DNA from: a virus
Reading direction: 5' to 3' (one strand)
IMG/VR virus record: IMGVR_UViG_3300009164_002798
Coordinates: 1-33,349 of that record
Length of the DNA stretch: 33,349 bases
Of this stretch, positions 16,809 through 25,743 are shown in pieces. The notes below the pieces were generated by a model. That model saw only the letters and a program-made list of their open reading frames with translations, did not search any database and had not been told where the DNA came from. Numbering within the stretch: the stretch's first letter is position 1; every line of letters begins with the position of its first letter. The position numbers and the translations under genes were made by a program.

Positions 16809-18115
16809 AATTTGGCTTGTATGTTATTCCACCATTCTTGTAAAAATGGATAATCTTTTATTACATCTTGTGTTGTTGGATATTGATCAATGGTATCTAT
16901 CTTTTTCGCATATGAGAATGCCCTGCGTATCTGTTTGACTCTATTATCATTTAAATTTGTTAAATCTAATTCACTGATATCTAATGTAGAATGTTGTTTA
17001 ATTAATTCTAACGCAGAATATAAGTCATTGGCTATAGATTCTTTTAACTGCGATTTGTATTCATCTAATATTTTTTTAAATTCATCTACCCATTGTTCTT
17101 TATATTTTCCTAGATAATCAAAGCATAGATACTTATTGTTATTGTTATGTTTAACTAATGTGATATCGTGTGTAGGTAAATCTTGTTCTATAATAAATTC
17201 TAACCATTCTTTAAATCCGCATAAAGTAAAGATTGTTATAGTCAGTCCTGAACCTAAATTCCTGTTTTTACCCTGAGCCTGTGATTGCTTAAAATGTTTA
17301 TTAAGTTCATCAAAATTACTTTTCCATTTCTCCCAATTTAATCCTCTGCGTATATATTCTCCGGCTAGGCCGCCTGCTTCACAACTTGCATGAATATTAA
17401 CATCTGAGAAAGGTTCTAGTAAATCTACTAATCTCGTACCTTTAAATTTAGTTATGCTAAGATTTGTTATGTAAGAAACCGACAAGTTAGTATTGTTAGT
17501 TTCTTTTAAGTAGTTCATAAAATCCCAATGCTGTTGCTCAAACAACGGCTCGCCACCAATCCATTGTAATGTTTTAAGTCTACGCTCATCAGCCGCTAAT
17601 ATTAGTTCTTGATAAAGTAAATTATTTCGTTCATCTGAGTCTTCTATCGAATCATCGTGGCTTGCGTGTTCTAAATTATGTATGCGTTCTTCTAATTCAA
17701 TTTGACTACTAGAACTAGAACTACAATGTCTACATTTAAAATTACAAGTTTTACCAAATCTATAATCATAATAAACAGGTTCAAACGTAGTTGATCCATC
17801 TACTTCTGTTTTTGTCATGGCATCATCATAATATTTAGAATAGTAAGTATTCCAATGGTCTTTAAATAAATTAATTTTATTTGCATCACCTACAGTAACA
17901 TCACATTGATGACAAGCGGCTGGAAATTTATTGTTCATTAGAGATGTTCTGATCTCTTTCATATACGTAGAGTTTTGAAATTCTACAAAAGTTTTTGCTG
18001 TTCTGGTATTCTTATCTGTGGGTATTTCTGCTGTACAGCAAGCCTTTCTGACATACTGACTATCATGCATTGCATGAACCCAGGGTGCCATACAAAAATT
18101 TTCGGGCATTGTCAT
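16805..18115 (-). CDS. Radical SAM protein with N-terminal twitch domain (rSAM7)
   Basis: In this 436-residue protein the twitch-type cysteines are Cys8 (FCMAPW), Cys26-27 and CHQC at 68-71. The catalytic cluster motif is CNFKCRHC at 124-131, followed at once by a run of six Ser (132-137), and IGGEP ends at 190. The ATG at 18115 overlaps the stop of rSAM8 as ATGA; an ATG at 18109 is also possible. It shares the C-R-H-C variant with rSAM6, its neighbour, and the two could be a local duplication. Substrate unknown. Confidence 0.88.
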   Translation of the reverse strand: MTMPENFCMAPWVHAMHDSQYVRKACCTAEIPTDKNTRTAKTFVEFQNSTYMKEIRTSLMNNKFPAACHQCDVTVGDANKINLFKDHWNTYYSKYYDDAMTKTEVDGSTTFEPVYYDYRFGKTCNFKCRHCSSSSSSQIELEERIHNLEHASHDDSIEDSDERNNLLYQELILAADERRLKTLQWIGGEPLFEQQHWDFMNYLKETNNTNLSVSYITNLSITKFKGTRLVDLLEPFSDVNIHASCEAGGLAGEYIRRGLNWEKWKSNFDELNKHFKQSQAQGKNRNLGSGLTITIFTLCGFKEWLEFIIEQDLPTHDITLVKHNNNNKYLCFDYLGKYKEQWVDEFKKILDEYKSQLKESIANDLYSALELIKQHSTLDISELDLTNLNDNRVKQIRRAFSYAKKIDTIDQYPTTQDVIKDYPFLQEWWNNIQAKL

Positions 18116-19173
18116 TGTTTTAAAATATTTTCCTTGTCAAGATTGTTTGAAACATATAGAGTAGTATTTTCTTTACTACCGCAGGTATGCAAACAAGTAA
18201 TAAGATTTCCATCTTCTACAGTATTATTCCATTTAGAACTAATATTATACTGTTTATTTAAAATTTCGTCAACCGAATATATATTCAAATCAAAATCGGC
18301 AAGATTGTAATTCTCATTGAGATTCCAAGAGCCTGGGCTATCATGTGTATGTGTACCTAAATAACAACAAGGCATTAATAAGCCATTGGCTGCCAAATAT
18401 ATTTCTTTACGTTCTAAACTTTTACAAGTAATTTTATTTTCATTTAGCTTTTTATAGTTGTTTATTTCAAATTTAAATAATGTAATCGGTACATGTTCTT
18501 CGATGCCCACATTAGTATGCCTGAATTGTTCATGAGCAGGAGGCTCCAATGTGAACACATGTTTGCCTTCTACCATAACCTTAAAGTCTTTTTTGCCTCT
18601 AAATTTTTGAGTAACTTTAAGTCTAAACTTAACGCCTAAGTCTTTGGCCAACTGTTTGGCCGTTTCAACTTGATGTTCATTGTGTCTGAATACAATAAAG
18701 TTCCATTGAGCATTTCCGCCGGCCGCCACATAGGCTTGTAAGTTAGCATAAACTTTATCATACTTAACACCAATTCTATATTTCTCTAATGATTCATTGT
18801 CTGTGCCATCTAAGGCAAAGTTAATTAGTACATTGGGACGAGCAAGACTGGCCCACCAATCTTCACTGCGGTAGCCGCCATTAGTATCTATGCTAACACT
18901 TTTACAGCCGTTGTCCATTAAGTAGTTAACAAACTCTGGTAATAGTTTGTTTAAGCAAGGATCTCCATAAACCCCGCTGAAGTAGACATGATCCAATTGA
19001 CTAGTAAACTCTGGAGTGAACAGTTTATAAAATACATCTGCTGTTAAATCGCCTTCTGCTAAGTCCGGCTGCACGTAACCATGCCCGGTGTATCTGCTAC
19101 ACATAGGACATTGGCTATTACATCTACTACTAGACTCGACGTGAACTATTTTGATTTCATCGTAGGCAATCAT
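18112..19173 (-). CDS. Radical SAM protein of the GDP-motif group with C-terminal Cys domain (rSAM8)
   Basis: I chose the ATG at 19173 (353 residues, preceded by GGTGA); a GTG at 19182 in frame is possible. CNSQCPMC at 18-25 is the catalytic cluster motif. Where other rSAM proteins have GGEP this one has SGVYGDP (GDP at 70-72). The C-terminal domain has Cys250, Cys269-270 (MPCC) and CLHTC at 327-331, an SPASM-like set for auxiliary cluster binding. Relatives here are rSAM10, 11 and 14. An FxHNEHQVE stretch shared with rSAM14 confirms this. It overlaps the upstream methyltransferase by 17 bases. Confidence 0.87.
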   Translation of the reverse strand: MIAYDEIKIVHVESSSRCNSQCPMCSRYTGHGYVQPDLAEGDLTADVFYKLFTPEFTSQLDHVYFSGVYGDPCLNKLLPEFVNYLMDNGCKSVSIDTNGGYRSEDWWASLARPNVLINFALDGTDNESLEKYRIGVKYDKVYANLQAYVAAGGNAQWNFIVFRHNEHQVETAKQLAKDLGVKFRLKVTQKFRGKKDFKVMVEGKHVFTLEPPAHEQFRHTNVGIEEHVPITLFKFEINNYKKLNENKITCKSLERKEIYLAANGLLMPCCYLGTHTHDSPGSWNLNENYNLADFDLNIYSVDEILNKQYNISSKWNNTVEDGNLITCLHTCGSKENTTLYVSNNLDKENILKQ

Positions 19174-19789
19174 TGAAGTCACCGTTACGTAGTATATAAA
19201 AGAATGAATTAAGGTCTACTGTTAATACTCTATTGTTTCTATTGCCATACTCGATTACTGCTCGAATGACTTCAGGACAATGATAGCCAAAATCATCTCC
19301 GCATATAACTGGAACACCATTAAACTTTATCAATTCCTTTGATACGTTTTCATAAGTATGGTCTCCATCTAAAAATACAATATCATAGTTATCACTGTTC
19401 AGCGTCAGTGATTCTTGCTGAAATATATTTTTAATTAAATTAAAGTTAGCACTTTTAGAGACATGTAGTTCCCATACTTGCCTAATAGTTAATTCTCTTG
19501 TCAATATTTTATCGCGAACATTTAAAATGTTTTCTCTTTGTCCATATAAAGAATCAACTTGCTCAGGATTATTCATAACGTCCCAAAAGAATTGTGCGTC
19601 CCATTTATCGCAAACGTCCAGAGTATGACTTGATTTCATGCCACTTAATATAGACAATGTACTTTTGCCAAAGGCAGCACCCACTTCTAATATTCTGGTA
19701 TTATCTGGTAATAATTTTACTAAGTTAGTAATTTGATCAGACTGTGTTTTGTTTATCCAGCCTGGGATATCATCATTTAATATCATCAT
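19157..19789 (-). CDS. Class I SAM-dependent methyltransferase
   Basis: In this 210-residue protein ILEVGAAFGKST (33-44) is motif I for SAM binding, and DIVFLDGDHTYENVSKEL (134-151) is the acidic motif typical of the Methyltransf_24 group, followed by a conserved GDDFG. Such enzymes methylate sugars or small molecules; relatives include enzymes of O-methyl sugar synthesis and cephalosporin/macrocin-type methylation. It lies between the 2OG oxygenase gene (ATG overlapping its TGA) and rSAM8, so it likely modifies the same product. The ATG at 19786 is an alternative start one codon later. Confidence 0.82.
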   Translation of the reverse strand: MMILNDDIPGWINKTQSDQITNLVKLLPDNTRILEVGAAFGKSTLSILSGMKSSHTLDVCDKWDAQFFWDVMNNPEQVDSLYGQRENILNVRDKILTRELTIRQVWELHVSKSANFNLIKNIFQQESLTLNSDNYDIVFLDGDHTYENVSKELIKFNGVPVICGDDFGYHCPEVIRAVIEYGNRNNRVLTVDLNSFFYILRNGDFNDCLR

Positions 19790-20610
19790 TTTTTAATTGT
19801 GGACATCATCGATAATCCACATTTCATAGTTACACCACTGGCAGGAAAGTTAACGCCTGCATGAGCTTGACAACGATCAAACACAATAATGCCGCCGCGC
19901 TTCCAGTTGTATACACCTTCTAATTCGAATCCTTCTAGCCACTTTTTATTAAAATGTCTAAAATATCTATTGTATATTTCATCGCTGATTGTTTGCCGAT
20001 TCCAATCAACTTCCCAGATACTGCCATCACGTTTGTAGCATACTAAGTTATCATAATTGCGTACTGTATAGAATACATTTGTATCATACTTAGGATCACC
20101 TTTAGCAAAGTTTGTTCCATACATTAGGAATCTGTTTTTAAAGATTGCTGTGCCGCAGTCTAATTCTGTGCTTTCTCCTTTGTTCTTATCACAAACCCAC
20201 AATGGGATAATAAACTGTTTTCCTGGAACACTGTTGCTGTCCTTTAATGTATTAGGATTACCTGTATCGATATGCAAATTATAAGGCGTGGCCGTAATTA
20301 AAAAGTTACCTTCCCAAAGTGAGTCGTTGGTTAGTTCAGGAATAACTTCCTTTAATTTACCAAAAAATTTATCTTGAATGCGTTTATTATCTACATTGAA
20401 ATGTAACGTTCCGTTGCGTTTAACTCTACGACTGCGATGTTCGCGATGCATTAAATCTTCTAACCAGACTAATTCTTCTTCATCAAAAACATTATCTACA
20501 GCATAGCTACTATCACTCCAGGTGCTCATCCACTTGAGATGTTCTGCAGAATCAACAGGGATAAATTCTTTTACTAGATTATCTCCGTGTACGTATTCTA
20601 AATTAACCAT
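19786..20610 (-). CDS. 2OG-Fe(II) oxygenase-like protein
   Basis: In this 274-residue protein ATPYNLHIDTGNP carries His113 and Asp115 (HxD). IIVFDRCQAHAGVN carries His250, and Lys263 further on could bind 2-oxoglutarate. The spacing of 135 residues between HxD and the distal His is long but acceptable for this superfamily, with an extra segment of about 140-230 inserted between them. It would hydroxylate or otherwise oxidise an unknown substrate. Unlike the oxygenase at 11328-12065 it does not show the beta-hydroxylase H-A-V-x-N pattern, so the two are distinct enzymes. It follows SGNH2 by four bases and overlaps the methyltransferase. Confidence 0.75.
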   Translation of the reverse strand: MVNLEYVHGDNLVKEFIPVDSAEHLKWMSTWSDSSYAVDNVFDEEELVWLEDLMHREHRSRRVKRNGTLHFNVDNKRIQDKFFGKLKEVIPELTNDSLWEGNFLITATPYNLHIDTGNPNTLKDSNSVPGKQFIIPLWVCDKNKGESTELDCGTAIFKNRFLMYGTNFAKGDPKYDTNVFYTVRNYDNLVCYKRDGSIWEVDWNRQTISDEIYNRYFRHFNKKWLEGFELEGVYNWKRGGIIVFDRCQAHAGVNFPASGVTMKCGLSMMSTIKK

Positions 20611-20614
20611 GATA

Positions 20615-21370
20615 TTAATGTCCTTTTATGATATTTATTTGTTCTAAGATGTATTCTGCTAAAAATTTATAGGCATGTTCGTCAAAATGCTTGCAGGAAT
20701 ATTGTTTAAAACCCGAATTCAATAAGAGTTGTGTCATGCCGAATGTACTGTCCCATGCATCTGCATATCTAATTATGGGTAATTTTTTTCCTAATAAAGA
20801 CATTTTGGGCAATACCTCTGGGTGTAATACAGTGGAAGTAAAAAAAGATTCTATATTTAAATCGTCTAGCACCGCCTTAAGAGAAAATAAACTGTTGCGT
20901 AAAATTTTTTCACTAAATATATCATCGTTAAAACTTTCGTAATGCATACGTACAAAGTCTGAGAATTTATGGTTAGTAAAGTCCAGGCACCACGAACCAA
21001 TGCCGCCGGCTATAATTTCAGTATGTATAGTATCATAATGTAGTGGATCTTCTGGCACTATAGTCAATGTTCGACCAGTATTATGATTGACTGGCAATTC
21101 AAATCTAGATAATTCTGATCCTGCAAAAATTACTAGATATTTTTCATTATGACTATACTCTTGCTCTAGATATTCATAGAGTACCCTAATTGAACGATAA
21201 TTAGATCCTCCCGGTGCTCCTAAATTCACAGAAGTTTTAAAATTACCCGCTTTTTCTAATTGTCGAACCCAGCTTCTGTTATGGCAAGATTCTGCATTCA
21301 AATCATCTCCTAAATGACCGTATACAAAGCTATCACCAACTACAACAAGGGTTGTGTCATTGAATACCAT
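20615..21370 (-). CDS. SGNH/GDSL hydrolase-like protein (SGNH2)
   Basis: In this 251-residue protein VVGDSFVYG at 11-18 contains the nucleophile Ser14, NLGAPGGSN near 48-56 is block II with its oxyanion glycine, and CKHFDEHAYKFLA near 225-237 supplies the likely catalytic His. No signal peptide is seen. It is more distant from the other two SGNH proteins than they are from each other, so it may act on a different ester or acyl acceptor. The gene starts inside the end of rSAM9 with a 14-base overlap, repeating the rSAM-then-SGNH order. Confidence 0.75.
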   Translation of the reverse strand: MVFNDTTLVVVGDSFVYGHLGDDLNAESCHNRSWVRQLEKAGNFKTSVNLGAPGGSNYRSIRVLYEYLEQEYSHNEKYLVIFAGSELSRFELPVNHNTGRTLTIVPEDPLHYDTIHTEIIAGGIGSWCLDFTNHKFSDFVRMHYESFNDDIFSEKILRNSLFSLKAVLDDLNIESFFTSTVLHPEVLPKMSLLGKKLPIIRYADAWDSTFGMTQLLLNSGFKQYSCKHFDEHAYKFLAEYILEQINIIKGH

Positions 21371-22763
21371 TGAAAATATCTTTCATTTCAGGAAACGTAG
21401 CATAGAAATCCGTGCCTCGCTGTTTATCCAAAAGTTCGATATATTCTTTCATTTCTGGTAAACGTACACTCCAGTCCTCGCTCTTAGCAAACTTGACCAT
21501 ACCGCGCAGACGTTCGATGCCATAGTCAGCGTTTAGCCACATCTCTTCAGTGACTTTGCCCTTATGCCATTCAGGGACACCTAGTTGCCAATTAGCTTTC
21601 CACCATGGAATAAATTCTTCATACTTGCGTTCAATTTCATCTTTAAACCATGCTGGCAATATTTTAACATTTAAGTGCGGTGGATGGTAAACAAAATGAT
21701 AATTGATACCGCCTGCGCCAAATGGCCACATGTTAATCTTCTTAAAGCCGTGTTCAAGTTTCCATTTTAGGAACTCTGGAATATAATAAATGTTTAATGC
21801 TTGTACTGCACAGGCAATAGAAACTTCTGTGTTAGATCCTGTTTCCTGATCTAACTGTCTAAATGCTTCCAAGTTTCTTCCCCATACACTTGGATAACGA
21901 ATGTAATCATTTCTATCTTCGATGGCATCAACACTATAATGATAACGAACCAACTTAAAGTGACTCCACAATTCAAACAAGTCTTCACGCCATTCGACAC
22001 CATTACTGTTGTATCGAATTTCCATGTCCTTGGCATAACCTCGTTTGATACATTCTTCGAGAATCATATAATGTTCTTCAATGATCAATGGTTCGCCACC
22101 TGCAAAATATAACTGTTTCATGTTAGGAATCTGTTCCCATAACTGTGTCCAGAACTCAGGATTGTTTTTATGCCAATTGTAACTGGCACCATTCTCTTTG
22201 CCTTTATTACCCCATTGCATTGTATCTTTGAGAGTTTCGTTTTTAATCTCTGGATACATTGTATTCCATTCAGGGACCCATAAACTGCTATCATGCGGGC
22301 TACACATTACGCAGGCCAGATTACATTTAGTACCAAAGCGCATGTCAATGTAAGCAATGTGCGGAGGAACTGATCCATCTTCTTGTGTGTCTGCTAATAG
22401 CTTGTCAAGGTCGACACGTTCGCTCCAATATTTGGTTTCCCATTCACGCTTAGATTTATGGCCTTCTCGTTCTTCTTTATAACATTTAGTGCAACTAGCA
22501 GGTTCTTCCCCAGCAAGCATCTTAAGTCTAGTGTTTTTCATGTAGTCATTATTCCAACTACTTAGAAAGTCTGTGTGATTTAAGTTAGCAGGTTTGCCGT
22601 CGGCATTTTTCAGAATACCAACTTCTCCGCCATGGACTTTATCATTGGTTGCGCCCACTGAGCTGGCATTAGCAGTACAGCACACACGCATATGGCCATT
22701 GGGACGAGTGCTTAAATGTACCCATGGCAGGATGCAAAACGTTTTACTTATTTCTTTAGTCAT
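21357..22763 (-). CDS. Radical SAM protein with N-terminal twitch domain (rSAM9)
   Basis: In this 468-residue protein the twitch cysteines are Cys10 (FCILPW), Cys28-29 and CTKC at 91-94. The core has CNLACVMC at 147-154 and AGGEP at 221-225. It is closest to rSAM1: both have an [MF]AGGEPxxIExHY stretch, an FxK-W-K-L segment after an NI[WY]xIP turn, and a downstream SGNH gene. The gene looks richer in G and C than many neighbours. It begins 21 bases after the end of the split rSAM10, with a weak GAGT ribosome site well upstream of the ATG. Confidence 0.9.
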   Translation of the reverse strand: MTKEISKTFCILPWVHLSTRPNGHMRVCCTANASSVGATNDKVHGGEVGILKNADGKPANLNHTDFLSSWNNDYMKNTRLKMLAGEEPASCTKCYKEEREGHKSKREWETKYWSERVDLDKLLADTQEDGSVPPHIAYIDMRFGTKCNLACVMCSPHDSSLWVPEWNTMYPEIKNETLKDTMQWGNKGKENGASYNWHKNNPEFWTQLWEQIPNMKQLYFAGGEPLIIEEHYMILEECIKRGYAKDMEIRYNSNGVEWREDLFELWSHFKLVRYHYSVDAIEDRNDYIRYPSVWGRNLEAFRQLDQETGSNTEVSIACAVQALNIYYIPEFLKWKLEHGFKKINMWPFGAGGINYHFVYHPPHLNVKILPAWFKDEIERKYEEFIPWWKANWQLGVPEWHKGKVTEEMWLNADYGIERLRGMVKFAKSEDWSVRLPEMKEYIELLDKQRGTDFYATFPEMKDIFNGIQ

Positions 22764-22784
22764 ATTATTATTTACTCGTATATT

Positions 22785-23087
22785 TTATATATTATTTTTA
22801 TCTGCTCTATTTAATGCACTATCTGGATTTTCTGTACCACAAACCTTTAAACAAGTCTTAAACGGATCATCAGTTACCCAGCTTTGTTCTACTACAGCAT
22901 ACGCAGATTCAATTTGGTCTTGTGGATATGTGATAAACGCATGATCAAATTTGTCTCCCATGAATTCTTTTAGTGCTTCGTAGCGATTCTTGTCAGTGAC
23001 TAACCAACAACACGGGGTTACTAGTCCTGTAAATTCTATAAAGGCACCAGGAAATTTTTTACAGTAAGGATTTATTTTTGTAGTCAT
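22785..23087 (-). CDS. C-terminal Cys domain of split radical SAM protein (rSAM10, second part)
   Basis: A 100-residue frame holding only the C-terminal cysteine domain seen in rSAM8, 11 and 14: Cys9, Cys26-27 (TPCC) and CLKVC at 79-83. Alone it lacks the catalytic cluster site. It starts with an ATG at 23087 that lies within the end of the first part and has no good ribosome site. Either it is a separate small auxiliary-cluster protein, or the two parts are one gene joined by frameshifting, or the gene is broken. Confidence 0.7.
   Translation of the reverse strand: MTTKINPYCKKFPGAFIEFTGLVTPCCWLVTDKNRYEALKEFMGDKFDHAFITYPQDQIESAYAVVEQSWVTDDPFKTCLKVCGTENPDSALNRADKNNI
23059..23087 (-). other. 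Frame junction in rSAM10 (A-rich shift site)
   Basis: On the - strand the first frame reads AAT GAC TAC AAA AAT AAA TCC before its TAA. Dropping one A within the A-rich stretch at about 23071-23079 joins it to the second frame as ...DYKN-NPYCKK, which aligns with the same region of rSAM8 and rSAM14. It fits a one-base insertion, a +1 shift site or a sequencing error. Confidence 0.6.
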
Positions 23088-23730
23088 TGAATTCTTTTTC
23101 TATTTCATTGAATGGTTTAGTGGTTGCCAACCAGGTATTTTCGTTGGTTTCATCTACTAGACTATGCTGTAGGAAAAATAAATCAAACCCCATAGTTTTA
23201 CTTAGCTCATAACTTGATTTAATTGTATCTTGATTATAAGAAAATACCAAGTGTTTCCAATATATTTTTGGACCTGCGCCAAGTTGTTTTTTGTATTCGA
23301 TACAGGTTCTAGCCGCGTTGCTCACATCATCCCATTTAGCGTTTATTCTATATTGGTTAAAATTATCGGGTGTGCCATCTATGCTGAATATTAATGTGTC
23401 GTTGGTATTCATCGACGACATCAATGATTGCCACCATTCAGTGCTTTTGCCACTGCCATTGGTATGTATCATGATTACTAAATTAGCATCATTGTTCTTC
23501 AGTGACTGAATCAAACCCACAAGATCTTTTGAATATATTGGATCTCCCCAATTGCCACAAAATAATATTCTCTCAGGCTTAGCATCTATTAAGAACTTTT
23601 TAAAGTATTCAGTGTCTAGATCAAACATACTTTGAATGTATCTACCACCTACGCTAGTTCTTGCACATTCAGGACATAACAGTCTACATCTGTTAGTTAA
23701 GCCCACATGTAAATCTTTAAAATTAAACAT
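23059..23730 (-). CDS. Radical SAM core of split protein (rSAM10, first part)
   Basis: The ATG at 23730 (TAAGGT ribosome site, one base after the rSAM11 stop) gives 223 residues; a longer frame from a TTG at 23754 is less likely. CRLLCPEC at 15-22 carries the catalytic cluster. The SAM-binding motif is CGNWGDP (GDP at 62-64), the variant of this subgroup. The frame ends at a TAA (23059-23061) just where its relatives continue into a C-terminal cysteine domain. That domain is found in the next frame, 29 bases overlapping. Together the two parts match the length of full relatives (about 350 residues) apart from some loop loss. Confidence 0.75.
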   Translation of the reverse strand: MFNFKDLHVGLTNRCRLLCPECARTSVGGRYIQSMFDLDTEYFKKFLIDAKPERILFCGNWGDPIYSKDLVGLIQSLKNNDANLVIMIHTNGSGKSTEWWQSLMSSMNTNDTLIFSIDGTPDNFNQYRINAKWDDVSNAARTCIEYKKQLGAGPKIYWKHLVFSYNQDTIKSSYELSKTMGFDLFFLQHSLVDETNENTWLATTKPFNEIEKEFNDYKNKSLL

Positions 23731-23731
23731 A

Positions 23732-24796
23732 TTAAAGTACCTTATAATTTCCAATTGGAAGTTTTTCTAAATTCTTAACACTACAAACTTCTGTGCAACG
23801 ATAAATTCTATCTTCTTTACCAAACCCATGTTCGGTTGATTTCCAACTTGCCACTAAATCATTGACATAAAATTCATGTTTCAATATATCACTTATACTG
23901 TTTTCACTGATATCATTCCATTTATCTGATCCATAAACTTCGTACAAACGTTTGAGTAGTATATCCATTTTACCTTGATCATTTGTAATCAAACCATTTT
24001 GCATAAAACAGCAGGGCCATAGTTTGCTGTCAAAACTAATAAAGTACATTTTCTTTTCTTTATTATTACAACATATATCGTTGTTTACTGTGTTTTTTAA
24101 GTTGTTATTAATATCAATCAATGATGACACTGGTATATGCCTATCTGCTATAGCGTTTTTACGCTGTTGCACTACATCCAAGCCCAATGATGTAATCAAA
24201 CTTCTATCATGTCTGCTGGCAAATTGACAAAAACCCATGTTAACACTGAGTTCTTTAGCCTGAGTTATTTGATGCTCATTCCATGGAAATATCAAATATT
24301 GCCAAAACGCTCTACCGCCTTCATTGATAAAAGTTTCTGCATTTTCCATGATCTTAGACCATGTGGTGTTTTGCCTATACAAATGGTTGGTGTCTTCTAA
24401 ACCATCAATGCTGAATTTAAGCATATGATTATAATTCTTTTTTAACACAGCGGCTAATTTTTTCCAATATGCTACATTACGCAAACTGGCATTTGTATGT
24501 ATTATGATGTTATATCTACCAACTGTGCTGGCAAAATCTAAGAACTCTAGAAATTCAGGATGCATCAGCGGATCGTCGATTGTTCCGCAAAACTCTAATT
24601 CTTCTACAGTAGCAAACTCTGGTGCAGTTAAAATCTTTTTAAATACATCAAATGAAATATATTGTTTGTCTGGAATTGAAAACTTCTTATTTAAAAACGT
24701 TCTGGCATCAGTTCTAACACAACCTAAACAAAGAGCATTACACATTGAACTTAGTTCAAATTGAAGTTTTGTTGGGCCTGTTAAATAATTATTCAT
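23732..24796 (-). CDS. Radical SAM protein of the GDP-motif group with C-terminal Cys domain (rSAM11)
   Basis: In this 354-residue protein CNALCLGC at 19-26 is the cluster motif and CGTIDDPLMHP (DDP at 74-76) stands where GGEP is expected. The C-terminal domain has Cys242-243, Cys262-263 (WPCC) and CTEVC at 334-338. A stretch near residue 135, DGLEDTNHLYRQ, is identical in rSAM14, and the flanking 50 residues are also very similar, so these two separated recently or are under strong constraint. It overlaps rSAM12 by ATGA. Substrate unknown. Confidence 0.87.
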   Translation of the reverse strand: MNNYLTGPTKLQFELSSMCNALCLGCVRTDARTFLNKKFSIPDKQYISFDVFKKILTAPEFATVEELEFCGTIDDPLMHPEFLEFLDFASTVGRYNIIIHTNASLRNVAYWKKLAAVLKKNYNHMLKFSIDGLEDTNHLYRQNTTWSKIMENAETFINEGGRAFWQYLIFPWNEHQITQAKELSVNMGFCQFASRHDRSLITSLGLDVVQQRKNAIADRHIPVSSLIDINNNLKNTVNNDICCNNKEKKMYFISFDSKLWPCCFMQNGLITNDQGKMDILLKRLYEVYGSDKWNDISENSISDILKHEFYVNDLVASWKSTEHGFGKEDRIYRCTEVCSVKNLEKLPIGNYKVL

Positions 24797-25743
24797 ATTT
24801 TTACCTTAGGTATCAATACGTCATTGGTACAGGTGCAATATTTAATTGTACATATCTCAGGAACTAACGCTGGCAATCCTTTAAAATCAATGATGTTACC
24901 AATTAGTTCGGCTTGGTTACAAGCACTTTTTCTAATATTTCCATAAGCATCAAGTAAGATGTGATTGATACCCATTGTACATTCCCAACCAGTGAAAGTG
25001 TTCTTTAAATTATTAACATACTCAACTTCATCTAGATGCTCGACATGTCCATTGTCAAATTCTATAGAATTTTCTCCATAATAGTTATTTTCTGGTGGGG
25101 GGAATCCTGTTCCTTTAATTCCTAATCCACTATTAGCTTCTAACCATGCCAATTGTTCATTATTATATTCGTAGCTGGCATCACTTTGCTGACTTTCTCG
25201 TTTAAACACTCTACTAGGTTCTAATGTAATATCTTTAAAAGTTTTGAATCTCTCAAAAGCATCCTGTGATTTAGACCACAGTGGCGGATACATAAGTGTA
25301 AATACTCCTACATTTGTTTGTGTGCCAATGTATTCGACTTTTTCGAATATACTGTCATCTACACTTTCTGGATGGTAACTGATAGTTACTTTGTAAATTT
25401 TTTTAGCATAATCTTTCCACCAATCTAAGCTTCGGCTGCCATTTGTGTTAACATATAAACACCAACCCTTTTCATTACAAAACTCAATGATTGTTTCTAG
25501 ACTAGGACTAATTGTAGGCTCGCCACCATTTAAAAAGATGTGTACGCTACGGCCGTGTAATTGTTCTGCTAATTTAATTAGAAAATCTTTTATAATTTTC
25601 GGATCTTCTAATTTATTTTTTAGAACATTTACTCCACGATGCAACAATTCAGGGCAGTAACTACAGTGATAAGTGCAAAGACTATTAATAGTCCAGTCCA
25701 AGACGAATCGATTGACTTCATTGTATATTTTAATAGGGTTCAT
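24793..25743 (-). CDS. Radical SAM protein with C-terminal SPASM-like domain (rSAM12)
   Basis: The ATG at 25743 gives 316 residues and a 14-base overlap with rSAM13; a TTG two codons upstream is unlikely. CTYHCSYC at 23-30 and NGGEPTISP from 72 form the core. A cysteine domain begins at about 252 with GWECTMG (Cys255, 275, 298, 303, 305). The C-Y-C variant, GWEC entry and order match rSAM3, although this protein is shorter by about 70 residues. It lacks an N-terminal twitch domain. Function unknown; related SPASM enzymes act on peptides or sugars. Confidence 0.87.
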   Translation of the reverse strand: MNPIKIYNEVNRFVLDWTINSLCTYHCSYCPELLHRGVNVLKNKLEDPKIIKDFLIKLAEQLHGRSVHIFLNGGEPTISPSLETIIEFCNEKGWCLYVNTNGSRSLDWWKDYAKKIYKVTISYHPESVDDSIFEKVEYIGTQTNVGVFTLMYPPLWSKSQDAFERFKTFKDITLEPSRVFKRESQQSDASYEYNNEQLAWLEANSGLGIKGTGFPPPENNYYGENSIEFDNGHVEHLDEVEYVNNLKNTFTGWECTMGINHILLDAYGNIRKSACNQAELIGNIIDFKGLPALVPEICTIKYCTCTNDVLIPKVKI

